Shown here: piece by piece, positions 24,201-34,949 of the stretch
Layout of the letters: each line of letters begins with the position of its first letter
Position numbering within the stretch: the first letter of the stretch is position 1
NCBI GenBank assembly: GCA_028386065.3
Contig: JAKUCV010007509.1
Location: 107,431 to 171,430 of the forward strand
Reading direction: 5' to 3'
Length of the DNA stretch: 64,000 nt
Origin: Turnera subulata
Lineage: Eukaryota; Streptophyta; Magnoliopsida; Malpighiales; Passifloraceae
The notes under the pieces: model-generated
Databases searched by the model: none
What the model was told of the DNA's origin: nothing
The model's input: only the letters and a program-made list of their open reading frames with translations
Program-made: the position numbers and the translations under genes

Positions 24201-24856
24201 GTTGCTGAATGATTATGATTGTACTTTTGGGTATCACCCTAGAAAAGCTAATGTTGTAGCAGATTCTTTGATCCGGAGACAACCAGAAGATGCTTCCATG
24301 ACCTACTCGGTATCCTCTCTTATCGAGTTAAGCAAGATGGGAGTTGATTTATCAGTGGACGAGACAGAAGCTTTGTTGACTCATATTGAAGTCAAGTCTA
24401 ACCTGAGAGACTGGATTGTGGAACTACAAGATGGAGATCCCGACTTGATCAAGCTGAAGGAAGCAGTCCGTAGTGGAAACGAAGACAAGTTTCATATAGC
24501 TGAGGATAGTGCATTGATGCTGGGGAAACGCCTATGTGTACCCAGTATTGGTGACCTACGCAGTCAGATTTTGGAAGAAGGACATATGACGCCGTATGCT
24601 ATGCAACCAGAAAGCACCAAGATGTATCAGAATTCGAGGAGTCATTTTTGGTGGCCGTGTATGAAGAAAAATGTAGCCGAGTATGTTGCTGAGTGTATCA
24701 ACCTGCCAGCAAGTGAAAGCCTAGCATCAGGCTCCAGCAGGAAAGTTGAGATCTTTGACAGTGCCAGAGTGGAAGTGGGAGATGATCACTATGGATTTTT
24801 GGTTGGACTACCGTTGACTCGGAGACAGCATGATGCCATCTGGGTTATTGTTGACC
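21278..24856 (+). pseudogene. gag-pol polyprotein, broken (element 1)
   Basis: Starts with ATG at 21,278 (MDPVGGNQHAG). Gag carries the WLRQMNRVM...WARYATTMFRGDAVDWW block and a zinc knuckle C-x2-C-x4-H-x4-C near 22,276-22,320. Protease has [10 protein letters not shown] near 22,567 (DPG in place of DSG/DTG). Reverse transcriptase shows [19 protein letters not shown] near 23,250 and catalytic FIDD near 23,575. RNase H has [11 protein letters not shown] near 24,020. The integrase zinc region and VGLP...[10 protein letters not shown] follow, then the frame ends at the LTR junction. Damage: TAG at 21,824-21,826, TGA at 23,651-23,653, a deletion of about 75 nt in RNase H near 24,097 that removes the ELAAV region and shifts frame, and a one-base insertion near 24,703 that is compensated about 100 nt later. 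In the integrase finger one His is Gln. Not functional. Confidence 0.93.
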
Positions 24857-25825
24857 GATGTTTATTGATTGTTGTTTGATTGCTGTGGATATTGTGAGTA
24901 ATCATTGAACTGCTATTTGTGAATAATTGGTAATATGTAATTGTTGAATGGAGGAGTCTGTGGAATAATTTGAGATCATAGGGAGTTGGATAAATGAGAA
25001 TAGAATATTGAAATTGGAATTGAATTTGAGATGATGATTTAATTGTCTCGTGGAAAGTAGTGGTACGACTAGATGGTTAGAGGCTAGTCCTGTGGTGTCA
25101 TGGCCGGTTTGGTTTGGATATTGGGGATGTTGATCCCGGATGATTTGGATATTGGGATGTTGATCCCGGATTGGTTGATGTTGGGATGTTGATCCCGGAT
25201 TGTGTTTTGGCCTGGCATCCGGAATTAGCTAATAACCAGGTATGACCCTTGCTTGTCCAGTGACAGGGGCCCGGAAGATAAAATTGGTAATAATATTAAA
25301 TATTCTTTTGGTCTTGGCTCAGTAGGGTTTGGTAGAATCTTTGTGTTTTGTTTGTCTGTGTTTACTACAAAAGTATTATGGTTGACTGCATATCTCTGTT
25401 TATCCTTCATCGGTGAGCACTTCGGACTCACCCCTCGCCTGCGGGATTTCATCTCATAGGTTAAGTTGTTTCGTAGATCAGGTACGACGTACGATGGCTG
25501 CTGCTTTCTTCTCCGCCTGACTCCGGATCCATACCTCCGCTGCTTGTGCATTTAAGTCTTCCGCTGCTGTGCTATATATGTTGTTGTGTTGCTGCTTTCT
25601 ATATCGCTTATGTTGCTGTTTATTCTGGATTATGCTGTTGCTGTTGAGTAGTGTGTGTGGATTGAATAATGGTCCCCGGGTATGGGTGACAGTTGTAATA
25701 TACAGTGTGCTATTGTATTTGAATTTATAATGTAGTATTTTACTGTGATGTACTGCCTGTACTATTTAAAAAATAGTTTCGACACGTGTTTACTGTGTAC
25801 AGTAAATACGGGTCGGGGCGCTTCA
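24857..25825 (+). repeat. 3' LTR remnant of element 1
   Basis: 969 bp that align end to end with 20,182-21,150 of the 5' LTR, with substitutions of only a few per cent by eye. This suggests a fairly recent insertion. The first ~1.65 kb is missing. Confidence 0.9.
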
Positions 25826-27148
25826 CATATACCACATATATTTTTTTTCCCGTAATTGTAATTTATAAATATATAGATTTTTTTATTATAATTATTATTT
25901 AACGGACTGGGCCAATTGGTCAAGCCCACCTTAGTGCATAGGCTTAACCCAGCAACCCAGATGTGAGCCCAAGCAGCAGGCCCAAACTTCACTCAGCCCA
26001 TGGTCAGGTCCAACAAACTCCCACTCAGCCCAAAGCATATCTAGGTCAGACCCACTAGAACCGGGTCGACCCACCCACATCCCACATCTCCCCCGGGTCG
26101 TCACTGGCGGCAGCGGGTCGCACGGGTTGGTAGTGACACGACCCGAGCTTCCTGCGGCTTCTTCCGGCGGCGTCGGTAGCGGGGAGCGACGAGGAAGGAA
26201 CGGTGGATGGCTCTGCATGCGGTGGCTGCTGCGACAAAGCTGGGGCGACGATTGGAGAGGAGGAAGTGGCGGCGGCTATTGTGCTCCGAGGAGGCGGCGA
26301 GAGCGAGGGCAGCGAGGACACGACAGCTGCGGTGGAGGAGGTGATGGTGGTGGCTGATCGTGGTGGAGGTGGTAGCGGTTCACGGTGGTCTGGGCCACGG
26401 AAGGAGGAAGAGGAAAAGAAAAGATGGGGGTGAGGTAATGGTGGCCGGCGGTGGCTATCTCGGTAGGTGGTTGTTATCTCCTTTCTTTTTTCTTTTTTTT
26501 CTTTCTTTCTTTTCTCTCTATTTTTTCTGGTTTGGTTTGGTGTTTATGGTTGCAATGGGTTGTTTTTGCAAGTGAAAGAAGAGAAGATGATGAAGATGTT
26601 GGTGTACTGGGAAGGCAGAAAAATCACAAGGTTAAAAGGCATGCATGGATACTGGTTACACAGGAAAGGCAAGGCACGGGCGACACTGGAACAAGGCGGC
26701 GTAGACTCAATCTTGCAGGTAAGTCGTGTACCGTCCAGACCAGAAAATAACTGATACTCCTCCTTAGTTATATTTCTGGTGTGATTTTTCTGAGGATTCC
26801 GGGACCCGAAAAATACCAACTTAGGTCTGAAAAATCCACGGAAAAATCCCGAGCGCGGGAAAAACCTCGGTTTCGAAAAACGATGCCTGATTTACCTTGA
26901 ATTAATTAACCAAGATTAAATTCAAAGGTAAATAACTGTATAACGACTTTTACATTTCTGGTAAAAATCCAAATTTTTACCCGGGCTGTTACAAAAAATA
27001 TTGATATTCCAATTTTTTAATTTTTTTTATGAAGACAGAAAAAAAAGCGGATATTTTTACCCAATTCTTAATGTAGCTATATGGATATAGAAAAAAATAT
27101 TTTATAATAGGTAGAGTTTTAAATTTAACATATTTCTGGAGTACAACA

Positions 27149-28278
27149 TGTTTATCCTTTGATGATTAGCATGTAATTAATTAACATGTTTAATGACCTA
27201 ATCATATTTATCATGCCTAACATGTTTTAGTGGATTAATTTTTTAATAGTTTTGACAATGACAAACCTTATGCACCTAATGTTTCCTCCTCATAACTAAA
27301 ATCTACCATGTGAGCTGATCCCTTGAACAATATTGGATAATGTGTTGTGTAGTTGTGAGAGGTCGCTTTCATCCAACTTTTACATCCTTGATTTTTGTAC
27401 TTTTTGTCACTAATAAAAAAGAACCTAATATCCTACTCATTTCTGACTTTGCAGTTGATGATAAAAGTTCTGAAATCCCTTTCAACGGATTCAAATTGTT
27501 TTAGCCTACATTTGATTGAATCGAAATCTAAGAATTAGCTAATATGCAGCTAGAGAGTGTTATCTCTCATGCCAAATCCTTAAAGCGATCATAGATAATC
27601 AACATGTTCTGAAAGAGAAATGTCATCATCCATGCCATATCTTGAGAACGACCACTACAAAATTTGAACATTTATGAGTGGCACGTTTCATGCCAATTTC
27701 AACATGATTGACAATGATGGATGAATGAGAACACATGGAGGTTTATCTTCCCCCTTGCCTCTATATAAGGAAGATCAATTGAAGAGAGAAGTAGAGCTGC
27801 CCACAGAAAATACAAATTCATCTAGAGCACGATTTATTGCAGTTCTCAACTCCTCTTAAGACTTAGAAAATCTTTCATTATTTTTGTTGAGAGTTTCAAT
27901 CTTGGAAAAATTATACTTGTTATACTTGTGAGAATCCTTTAGAAGACTAAGGGTAGTCTTGCTGAAGTAGCTTGCAGCAAGGTTGTGGAAAGCCTTGTAG
28001 TAAGAGTGAGAAGTTCAAGCTTAGCCTTAGAAAAAGCTTGTGTAATAGGTTTGTTTGGTTGATCTCGTAAAAACCAAAGCTAGTAAAAGGATTTAGAAAA
28101 TCTCAATGTGAACTCCTTGAGTAGTAGATGTACTCCTTTGTAAGGGAACTACTATAAATCTTGTGTCAGTATTTTCTCAAATCCTCTCTCACACTCACTC
28201 TCATACGTCACTTAATCTGTTGTTTACCTGAAAAGACTAGTTCTCTCCTCTCCCCCTCTAAGCTACTCTGGGCCAACA
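27149..28278 (+). mobile_element. Solo LTR, probably Ty1/copia
   Basis: 1,130 bp from TGTTTATCCTTTGATG to GGGCCAACA with an exact 5-bp duplication CAACA on both sides (27,144-27,148, 28,279-28,283). A TATA box CTATATAAGG is at about 27,761. No coding sequence. The copia assignment rests on LTR size and termini. Confidence 0.82.
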
Positions 28279-28283
28279 CAACA

Positions 28284-28608
28284 GTCAATTTGAAAAAAAA
28301 ATTAATAGGTTAACCTCTAAAACTAAATAGGTTGGCCTTTAAAATTAAATGGACCTTTTATTTAAAAGATGACTAGTAGTAAAAAAAAAAGATGATGACT
28401 ATGAAGGATATTTAGGATATTACTGTTCTAGATTACTTATTTCTTTAAATATTATATTGTATTGAAAAAATAAATTAAAGATGACTGCTAAGCAATTACC
28501 AAATTATTCTATCCAACTACTATCATTTAATCATCAACATCAATTAAATAGTAATAAATGCATGGAATATCATACTGATAAAAATGGGTGGAGCAGCATC
28601 ATAGTAAA

Positions 28609-28646
<38 letters not shown>
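28284..28646. other. AT-rich spacer with (TA)n microsatellite
   Basis: No gene. A (TA)n run of about 28 bases sits near 28,614-28,641. Confidence 0.6.
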
Positions 28647-29695
28647 CCGCGTGACGTGGCAGTGTTTAAATAATAAAATTTTAATGATAGGTTGTGTGGA
28701 TATATATCTTATTAATTATTTTTAAAAACTTAAAAAAGCAAAACCTAATTTCTATTCTATTATTTTCGGGATGAGGCCAACACCCATCAGGGCGGATCTC
28801 TTTATCAGACAAAAGAAATCTGTAGAATTTAGAAAACCACCCAACAACACAAAAAAACTTTTATATTATTTAATTTGAAACCCTTGCACAGACTAGGCGA
28901 CACCGCGGTGACCTTCACGGTAGCCACACTCACAACACATGATTTGCTGCACATAATGATAGAACCCTAACACACCTATTTATATAGACTCTGACTTAAC
29001 GGACAAAACAAGACTCCTAAACCAAATCGGACTTGGACTCTTAAAACCCAATTACATAAAAACATTTTAGACCGATTAAAACTAGCTTAGTTTAATACCC
29101 AACAATCCCAATTGTAAAACAAAAAAGATCGAAGAAAACTTCTTCAATTCTTTAGTCTTGAGCTTGTAAATCTCCACACCACTAAGACTTCTTGAAATTG
29201 GGAATTCGGAAAAAATATACAAAACCTGTCCAACCAGAAAATCGAGAAATCGAGAAAATATGCAAAACCTCTCCAACCTCAAAACTAATTAGTCTTCTTG
29301 ACATCAAGAAAAATAAACAAATGAAAACTTCCTTGACGTACCCACTCGTAGGGTGTTGCATTGGGTGTTACTAGCAGCGGCGAAGCTAGACAAAATTTTT
29401 AGAGGAGGCCAATATGATTTTTTCCCAAAATAATAAGGAATTATGTAAAAAAATAGAATTTAGGATGGCCAAAATACAAATGAACTCAGATTTCATAAGT
29501 TTTCCAATTCTCCAATTTGTATTGTTTTTCAGTTTGGATTTGTTTTGTCTATTTAGCCGGCGTTGCCTAGTATGGAGAAGAAAATAATGGGATACAAATT
29601 AGGTTTTGCTTTTTAATTTTTAAAAATTAATTAATAATATATATATATATATATATATATACTAACCCTATCATTAAAATTGTATTATTTAAACT
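28647..29695. repeat. Inverted repeat pair flanking about 0.8 kb
   Basis: Left arm about 28,647-28,768 and right arm about 29,581-29,695 are inverted copies sharing TTTAAATAATA, TTTTAATGATAG and AAGCAAAACCTAATTT. The right arm contains a (TA)n run (29,637-29,661). The structure may be a decayed TIR transposon or two copies of one small element. Target duplications were not identified. Confidence 0.6.
28850..29110 (-). mobile_element. Possible minus-strand LTR promoter remnant
   Basis: On the minus strand a TATA box (CTATATAAATAG near 28,978-28,989) is followed by a leader with GTGTTGTGAGTGTGGC and TAGTCTGTGCAAGGG, as in copia-type R/U5 regions. Ends are not defined and no coding sequence adjoins. 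Confidence 0.3.
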
Positions 29696-30087
29696 GATAG
29701 AATGCCATGCACTCCTGAAAATTTTTGAAATGGTAATGTATGTAATGGCATATAGTATTGTTGTTCATGAAATTTGCGTAATTAAAATGTTTACCGAATA
29801 AAACCATGGCTGTGTTAGAGTTTCGCACTTTTATGACAACATGAGAATTTTTCCGCCAAAAAAAGGAAGATCATGAAGATAATTGAGTTTGATGCATGTA
29901 AGCTAAATCAACTTATAAAACCAATTGGACGTCTGTAAAAAAATGTTAAGAAATTTCCTAAAAAAAATGTTAAAGATATGTAAGTGTAACACAACAAAAG
30001 ATATTGTAAGATAACTTTTCAGCTTATATTGGGTTTTAATACGAATTCATATATTCATAGTAACTTATCATAAAAGTTTAGGCTGAG
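29696..30087. other. AT-rich intergenic sequence
   Basis: No gene or repeat boundary recognised. Confidence 0.5.
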
Positions 30088-30092
30088 GGAGG

Positions 30093-32917
30093 TGTAACAG
30101 CCCGGGTAATTTTTTGCGTTTTTACCAGTACCGAAAAAAGTTTTTACACAGTTATTTATCATTAAAATTAATCTTGGGAAATTAATTTATAGTAACTCGT
30201 GCATCGAATTCCGAAACCAAGCCCGGTCCCGCGTTTGGGATTTTTCTGCGGATTTTACGGACCAAAGTTGGAATTTTTCGGGTCCAGAAATCTTTAGAAA
30301 AGTCAGATTTATCCTCGAGTTATCGGACTAGAAACAAAGTCAAGAGCGTATAATGGTTATTTTCTGGTCCGGACAAAACCCGCCTCACATGCTGCACAGT
30401 ATTAAGGCTACCGCCGCCTTCCACTGTGAAGCCTATGAGTAGATTGTGTTACCCGTGTCTTACTAGTGTTTTGCTCGTGCTTCACCAGTCTTGCATGCCT
30501 TACCTGTGCCTTCATCTGCTCCCAGTGCACCATACCACCTCTTCTCCTTCCCGTAAACACTCACAGCTCCAACTCTCTTTCCTGCATTTTTTTCTGCAAA
30601 AACCCAGTACACCACAAAACCCAACCTACAAAAGAAAAGAAAATAAAAAAAACAACAAACACACCATCCACCGGCTGCCACATCATCACCATCTCAATAC
30701 CACCGCCACCTTCCTCTTCCTTCCTCCCCCTCGCTACTGTTCATGCGTAGGTGAACCAAGCCGCCACACGCGACACCACCCTCACCATCGCGCTCCCCGT
30801 GCCGTCGCCAACCAGACGCAGCCGTCGCCACTCGCCCTCGCTGCTCGACGCACCGCCAACGACGGAGAACCTGACGGGCTGCACCTCCTTCCTGCCGCTC
30901 GTCGTCAGCGGCAGTAAGCCGCGCCGACAGCAGCCACCTCTTTCGCCGCGCCTCCCCTCGCTTGCCACTGTCGCTGCCGTGTCATTCCTCGCCGCGCCGC
31001 CCCGTCGTCACCTCGCCTAGGTGAGTTGCAGATCGGGTGGGTCGAGTTTGAACCGACGCCTCAACCGGGTCGCGAACTATGGGCTGGGCGTGTTGGGTTT
31101 GGAGTTTGGGATGGAGCTGGGCTGGTGTGCGCCTGGGCCTGCGCGTGGGCCTACACCTGGGCTCCTGCTTGGAGCTTGGGTCTGGTCTATGCAGTAGGTT
31201 GGGTTAGCACTGTTGGCCCAGTTTGTTTTTTAAAAAAAGGGAAAATAATTCTGGAAAAGAGAATTAAATGGAAATAATTTTGGGAAAATAATATTCTGGA
31301 ATAATTTGGAAAATAAAAATAATTGGTGAAAATAATATTTTTGGGAAAAGTATGTTATATATGGTATAATAATTATTTTGAGGAAATAATTTGGAAAGGG
31401 TATTAACAAGGTAATTATATACCGGAATAATATCCGGGTATAAGTATAGCATGCTCTTTTTAACACTGGAAATAAATGGTGAATTATGATGATAATGGAT
31501 ATAACCCAAGGCAGTAACCGAGACGAGTCAGTATTTATTTTATGACATACCGTATTAGCATGACATCTGCATAACATCTTATATGTGCATATTATTTGTT
31601 TGATATAGGAGTTGATAACGAGCAGTTACCTGTGGAACCGGACTTGGAGTCTGTTGGGCATTTCCAAAATTGATAATCGGCTAAGGTGAGGATGGATAAC
31701 CTTTGATATGTGCCCGTAATACTATGTGTGTTTTGTTGTTTGATTGAACTGCTGAGATGATTATTGTTGGTTATTTGACTGCTATGATGTTATTGTTGTT
31801 GTTGATAAACTGTGTTATTGGTTTGTGGATTTTGTGTTGAGATTAATGTTGAACGGATAACTGTGGATAATTGAGGAAAGGATAATGAGTATTGGAAATA
31901 GAATTGGAATTGAATTTGAGATGAAGATTTAATTGTCACGTAGAAAGTAGTGGTACGACTAGATGGTTAGAGGCTAGTTCTGTGGTGTCATGGCCGGTTT
32001 GGTTTGGTTATTTGGGATGTTGATCCCGGATGATTTGGATATTGGGATGTTGATCCCGGATTGGTTGTTATTGGGATGTTGATGTTGATCCCGGATTGTG
32101 TTTTGGCCTGGCATCCGAAATTAGTTAATAACTAGGTACGACCCTAGCTTGTCTAGTGACAGGGGCCCGAAAGATAAAATTGGTAATAGTAATAAATATT
32201 CTTTTGGTCTTGGCTCAGTCGTGTTTTGGTAGAATCTTTGAGTTGTCTTTGCCTGTATTTTCTTCGAAAGTATTATGATTGCCTGCATATCTCTTTTTAT
32301 CCTTGGTTGGGGAGCACTTCGGACTCACCCCTCGCCTGCGGGGTTTCATCCCGTACGTTCGAAAGATAAAATTGGTAATAGTAATAAATATTCTTTTGGT
32401 CTTGGCTCAGTCGTGTTTTGGTAGAATCTTTGAGTTGTCTTTGCCTGTATTTTCTTCGAAAGTATTATGATTGCCTGCATATCTCTTTTTATCCTTGGTT
32501 GGGGAGCACTTCGGACTCACCCCTCGCCTGCGGGGTTTCATCCCGTACGTTAAGTTGTTTCGTAGTTCAGGTACGACGTTCGATGGTTGCTGCTTTCTTC
32601 TCCACCTGACTCCGGATCCATACCTTCGCTACATGTGCATATAAGACTTCCGCTGCTGTGTAATATATGTTGTTGTGCTGCTGTTTTCCTATATTGCTTA
32701 TGATGCTGTTTGTACTGGATTATGTTGCTGCTGTTGAGCTAGTGTGTGTGGTTTGAATAATGGTCCCCGAGTATGGGTGATGGATGTTATCTTGGTACTT
32801 CTGCTGTATTTGAATTTACTGTATAGTATTTTACTACGATGTACTACCTGTTCTATCAATAAGAATAGTTTCGGCACGTGTTTACTGTTTCTGGTAAATA
32901 CGGGTCGGGGCGCTTCA
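30093..32917 (+). repeat. 5' LTR of element 2
   Basis: 2,825-bp LTR, longer than its relatives because of an internal 192-bp tandem duplication at 32,168-32,551. It has the same CpG-rich block and GGGATGTTGATCCC repeats. Proline- and arginine-rich open frames near 30,430-31,020 are LTR sequence, not genes. Confidence 0.9.
32168..32551 (+). repeat. 192-bp tandem duplication in the LTR
   Basis: Two adjacent, almost identical copies (32,168-32,359 and 32,360-32,551), starting at CGAAAGATAAAATTGG and ending at CATCCCGTACGTT. The 3' LTR of the same element has a single copy, so the duplication arose after insertion. Confidence 0.92.
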
Positions 32918-33047
32918 TTTTGGTAGCGGAGCGGGCTGTAGGTCTTTAGGGACATAACTGTGTTTGCATGATTGTTTGTCTGTGCATAAGATCTGCCATG
33001 ACATGATATAATATGCATGCATATACATTCTCATATAGGTAAGACGA

Positions 33048-34941
33048 ATGGATCCGGTTGGAGGGAATCAGCATGCTGGAGTTCTCCTAGATGACGATCA
33101 GGTATCGGTGGATCAACCGCAACAAGTTGCAGGAGGTCCGGAACACCCTCCAATTGTTCCTTTGGGAGACCCAACGCAGATGCTAAACGTGGTAACTCAG
33201 ATTCTGCGAAGGCAAGATGACAGGGATGCTCGTATTGACGCTATGAAAGCTCGGGAACAGGAAAACCAGGGACCAGTCGAGGATATAGTGTGTACGAAGC
33301 TGGAGAAGCTTGGGGCAGAGATTTTCACCGGTGTTACTACACCACAGGATGCTGATCAGTGGCTCAGACAGATGAACAGGGTTATGCTAAAATTGACATG
33401 CAAGAATGACAAGTGGGCCAGATATGCCGCTGCTATGTTCAGAGGAGTTGCCGTTGATTGGTGGGAGTCTGCAACCAGGGATCTGCCGACACCTATCATT
33501 ATGCCGTGGAATCAGTTCATGGAGATGTTCCGAAGGAAGTTTGTTTCTGAGGTGTACCAAGACTAGCTGAAGCGAGAGTTTCTGGGGCTACAACAGGGGG
33601 CAGAACAAACGGTCAATGAGTATGAGATCAAGTTCAACCGCCTGTCCGTCTACGCCAGTGAGTTTGTATCTACTCCAGAGGCCAGATGTAAACGTTTCTG
33701 GGATGTTCTTCAATCTGGCATCCAGACAGTCATGGGGTGCAAGGTTTACGAGACTTACCAGGACATGCTATCAGATGCCTTGAGAGCCGAGATTATCTGG
33801 CTGGGCAATGAGAGAGAGCAACAGGAGATCCGTAAGAGGCAAGCTGCACAGAGTTCTAGGGGATAGAACAAGAGGTTCCAGACACCAACAAACCGATCAG
33901 GATATGGACAGAGCAGATCTATGCCAGTAAGTCAGGGACGTGGATGGAACAGCAACGACTATAACAACCTAGGCAATTCTTGGACTCAGTCTAAAGGGAC
34001 TTCATCTTGGAATGCTCGCTCGAGACCACCTCTGTCTCAGGTGAGGTGCTATGAGTGTAACAAAGTTGAGCACTACCGATATTTTTGTGCCAAGTTGGGA
34101 AGATCTGGAGGTATGGCACCTGTTCAGACAGTGCAAGCTTCAGTTGCCAGTGTTCCTAGCGATTGTGGAGTTGGCCGAGGCCGAGGACGTGGAGCTGTTC
34201 CTGCTAGGACCCAGTCAGCCATGAATCAGAGTGCAGCAGTGCCGAGAGCATTTGTGATCACTGCTGATGAGGATCCAGAGAATGTCGATGTTATAGCGGA
34301 TACTTTTACAGTCTTTGGTAGCATTGCTTATACTTTGATTGATCCTGGGCATTCATTTGTCGCGCAAAGTTTTACAATACAACATAACTGTACGGGAGAG
34401 GGTTTACCTTGTCCAATGAGGGTTAGGTTACCTGCGGGTATAGTGGTTAGGTTAACCCATGTGTGCAGAGACGTTTCGCTTTCGTACGACAACGAGGTTT
34501 TCCTTGCACAGTTGGTTGTGATGAACTTGGGAGGTTTCGATATTATTCTGGGGATGGATTGGTTGTCCAGGTACAGTGCAATGGTAAACTGTCGAACCAA
34601 GGAAGTGTTGCTGACATCCGATGGTGGGTGGCAGGTTTTGTTGACAAGTATTGGGAGAGCTGCTGCTACCTGTAGTATCTCTGCTAATCAGGATTTCGGG
34701 ATGAAGCCGCATGGTCCAGATGCTTTGTTGACTCATATCAAGGGCGAAGAAGTTCAGACACTAGTTTTGGGGACATCACAGTTGTGAGAGAGTTTCCAGA
34801 TGTGTTTTCGGAGGATCTACCAGGATTGCCACTTGACAGGGAAGTTGAGTACACCATCGACTTGATGCCGGGAGTGACACCTATTTCGATGGCACCATAC
34901 CGGATGGCACCGACAAAACTCCAGGAGTTAGAAACAGTTGG
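33048..34941 (+). pseudogene. gag-protease fragment, broken (element 2)
   Basis: Begins MDPVGGNQHAG as in element 1. In-frame TAG codons stand at 33,564-33,566 and 33,864-33,866 where element 1 reads Gln. The zinc knuckle C-x2-C-x4-H-x4-C is kept (near 34,047-34,091). The protease active site has lost two codons (LIDPGHSF, where element 1 has [10 protein letters not shown]), so it should be inactive. A one-base deletion near 34,773 shifts the frame just before the [13 protein letters not shown] block, and the sequence stops before the RT palm. The primer site TTTTGGTAGCGGAGCGGG is at 32,918. Non-functional. Confidence 0.92.
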
Positions 34942-34949
34942 CACCTATT

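Larger units (their letters stand above)
18528..25825 (+). mobile_element. Tekay/Del-like Ty3/gypsy retrotransposon, internally deleted
   Basis: Bounded by TGTAACAGCCCGGG and GGGGCGCTTCA and flanked by a perfect duplication CATAT (18,523-18,527, 25,826-25,830). The order is 5' LTR, primer site, gag, protease, reverse transcriptase, RNase H, start of integrase, then an abrupt jump at about 24,857 into the middle of the 3' LTR. The rest of integrase, any chromodomain, the polypurine tract and the first ~1.65 kb of the 3' LTR are missing. The duplication is intact, so the deletion happened after insertion. Lineage (Tekay/Del chromovirus-like) is inferred from gag and RT motifs and LTR termini. 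Confidence 0.9.
16825..26993 (-). mobile_element. Minus-strand solo LTR split by a nested element
   Basis: On the plus strand it begins TGAGACACCCCGACCC at 16,825 and ends CCCGGGCTGTTACA at 26,993, so it is a gypsy LTR in reverse orientation. The two parts (16,825-18,527 and 25,831-26,993, about 2.87 kb together) are separated by the plus-strand element 18,528-25,825. Flanks are GAAAA and AAAAA, a target duplication with one mismatch. No internal retroviral-type region adjoins it, so it is a solo LTR. It carries the reverse complement of the hairpin series (17,440-17,860). Confidence 0.85.

Noticed and set aside
29371..29470. GCAGCGGCGAAGCTAGAC block resembling the edge of a common plant repeat, also near 45,566
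   Set aside because: Only a short similarity; boundaries, inverted ends and target duplication could not be found.
18355..29662. (TA)n runs at 18,355, 28,614 and 29,637 as possible origins or scaffold sites
   Set aside because: Ordinary microsatellites inside transposon sequence.
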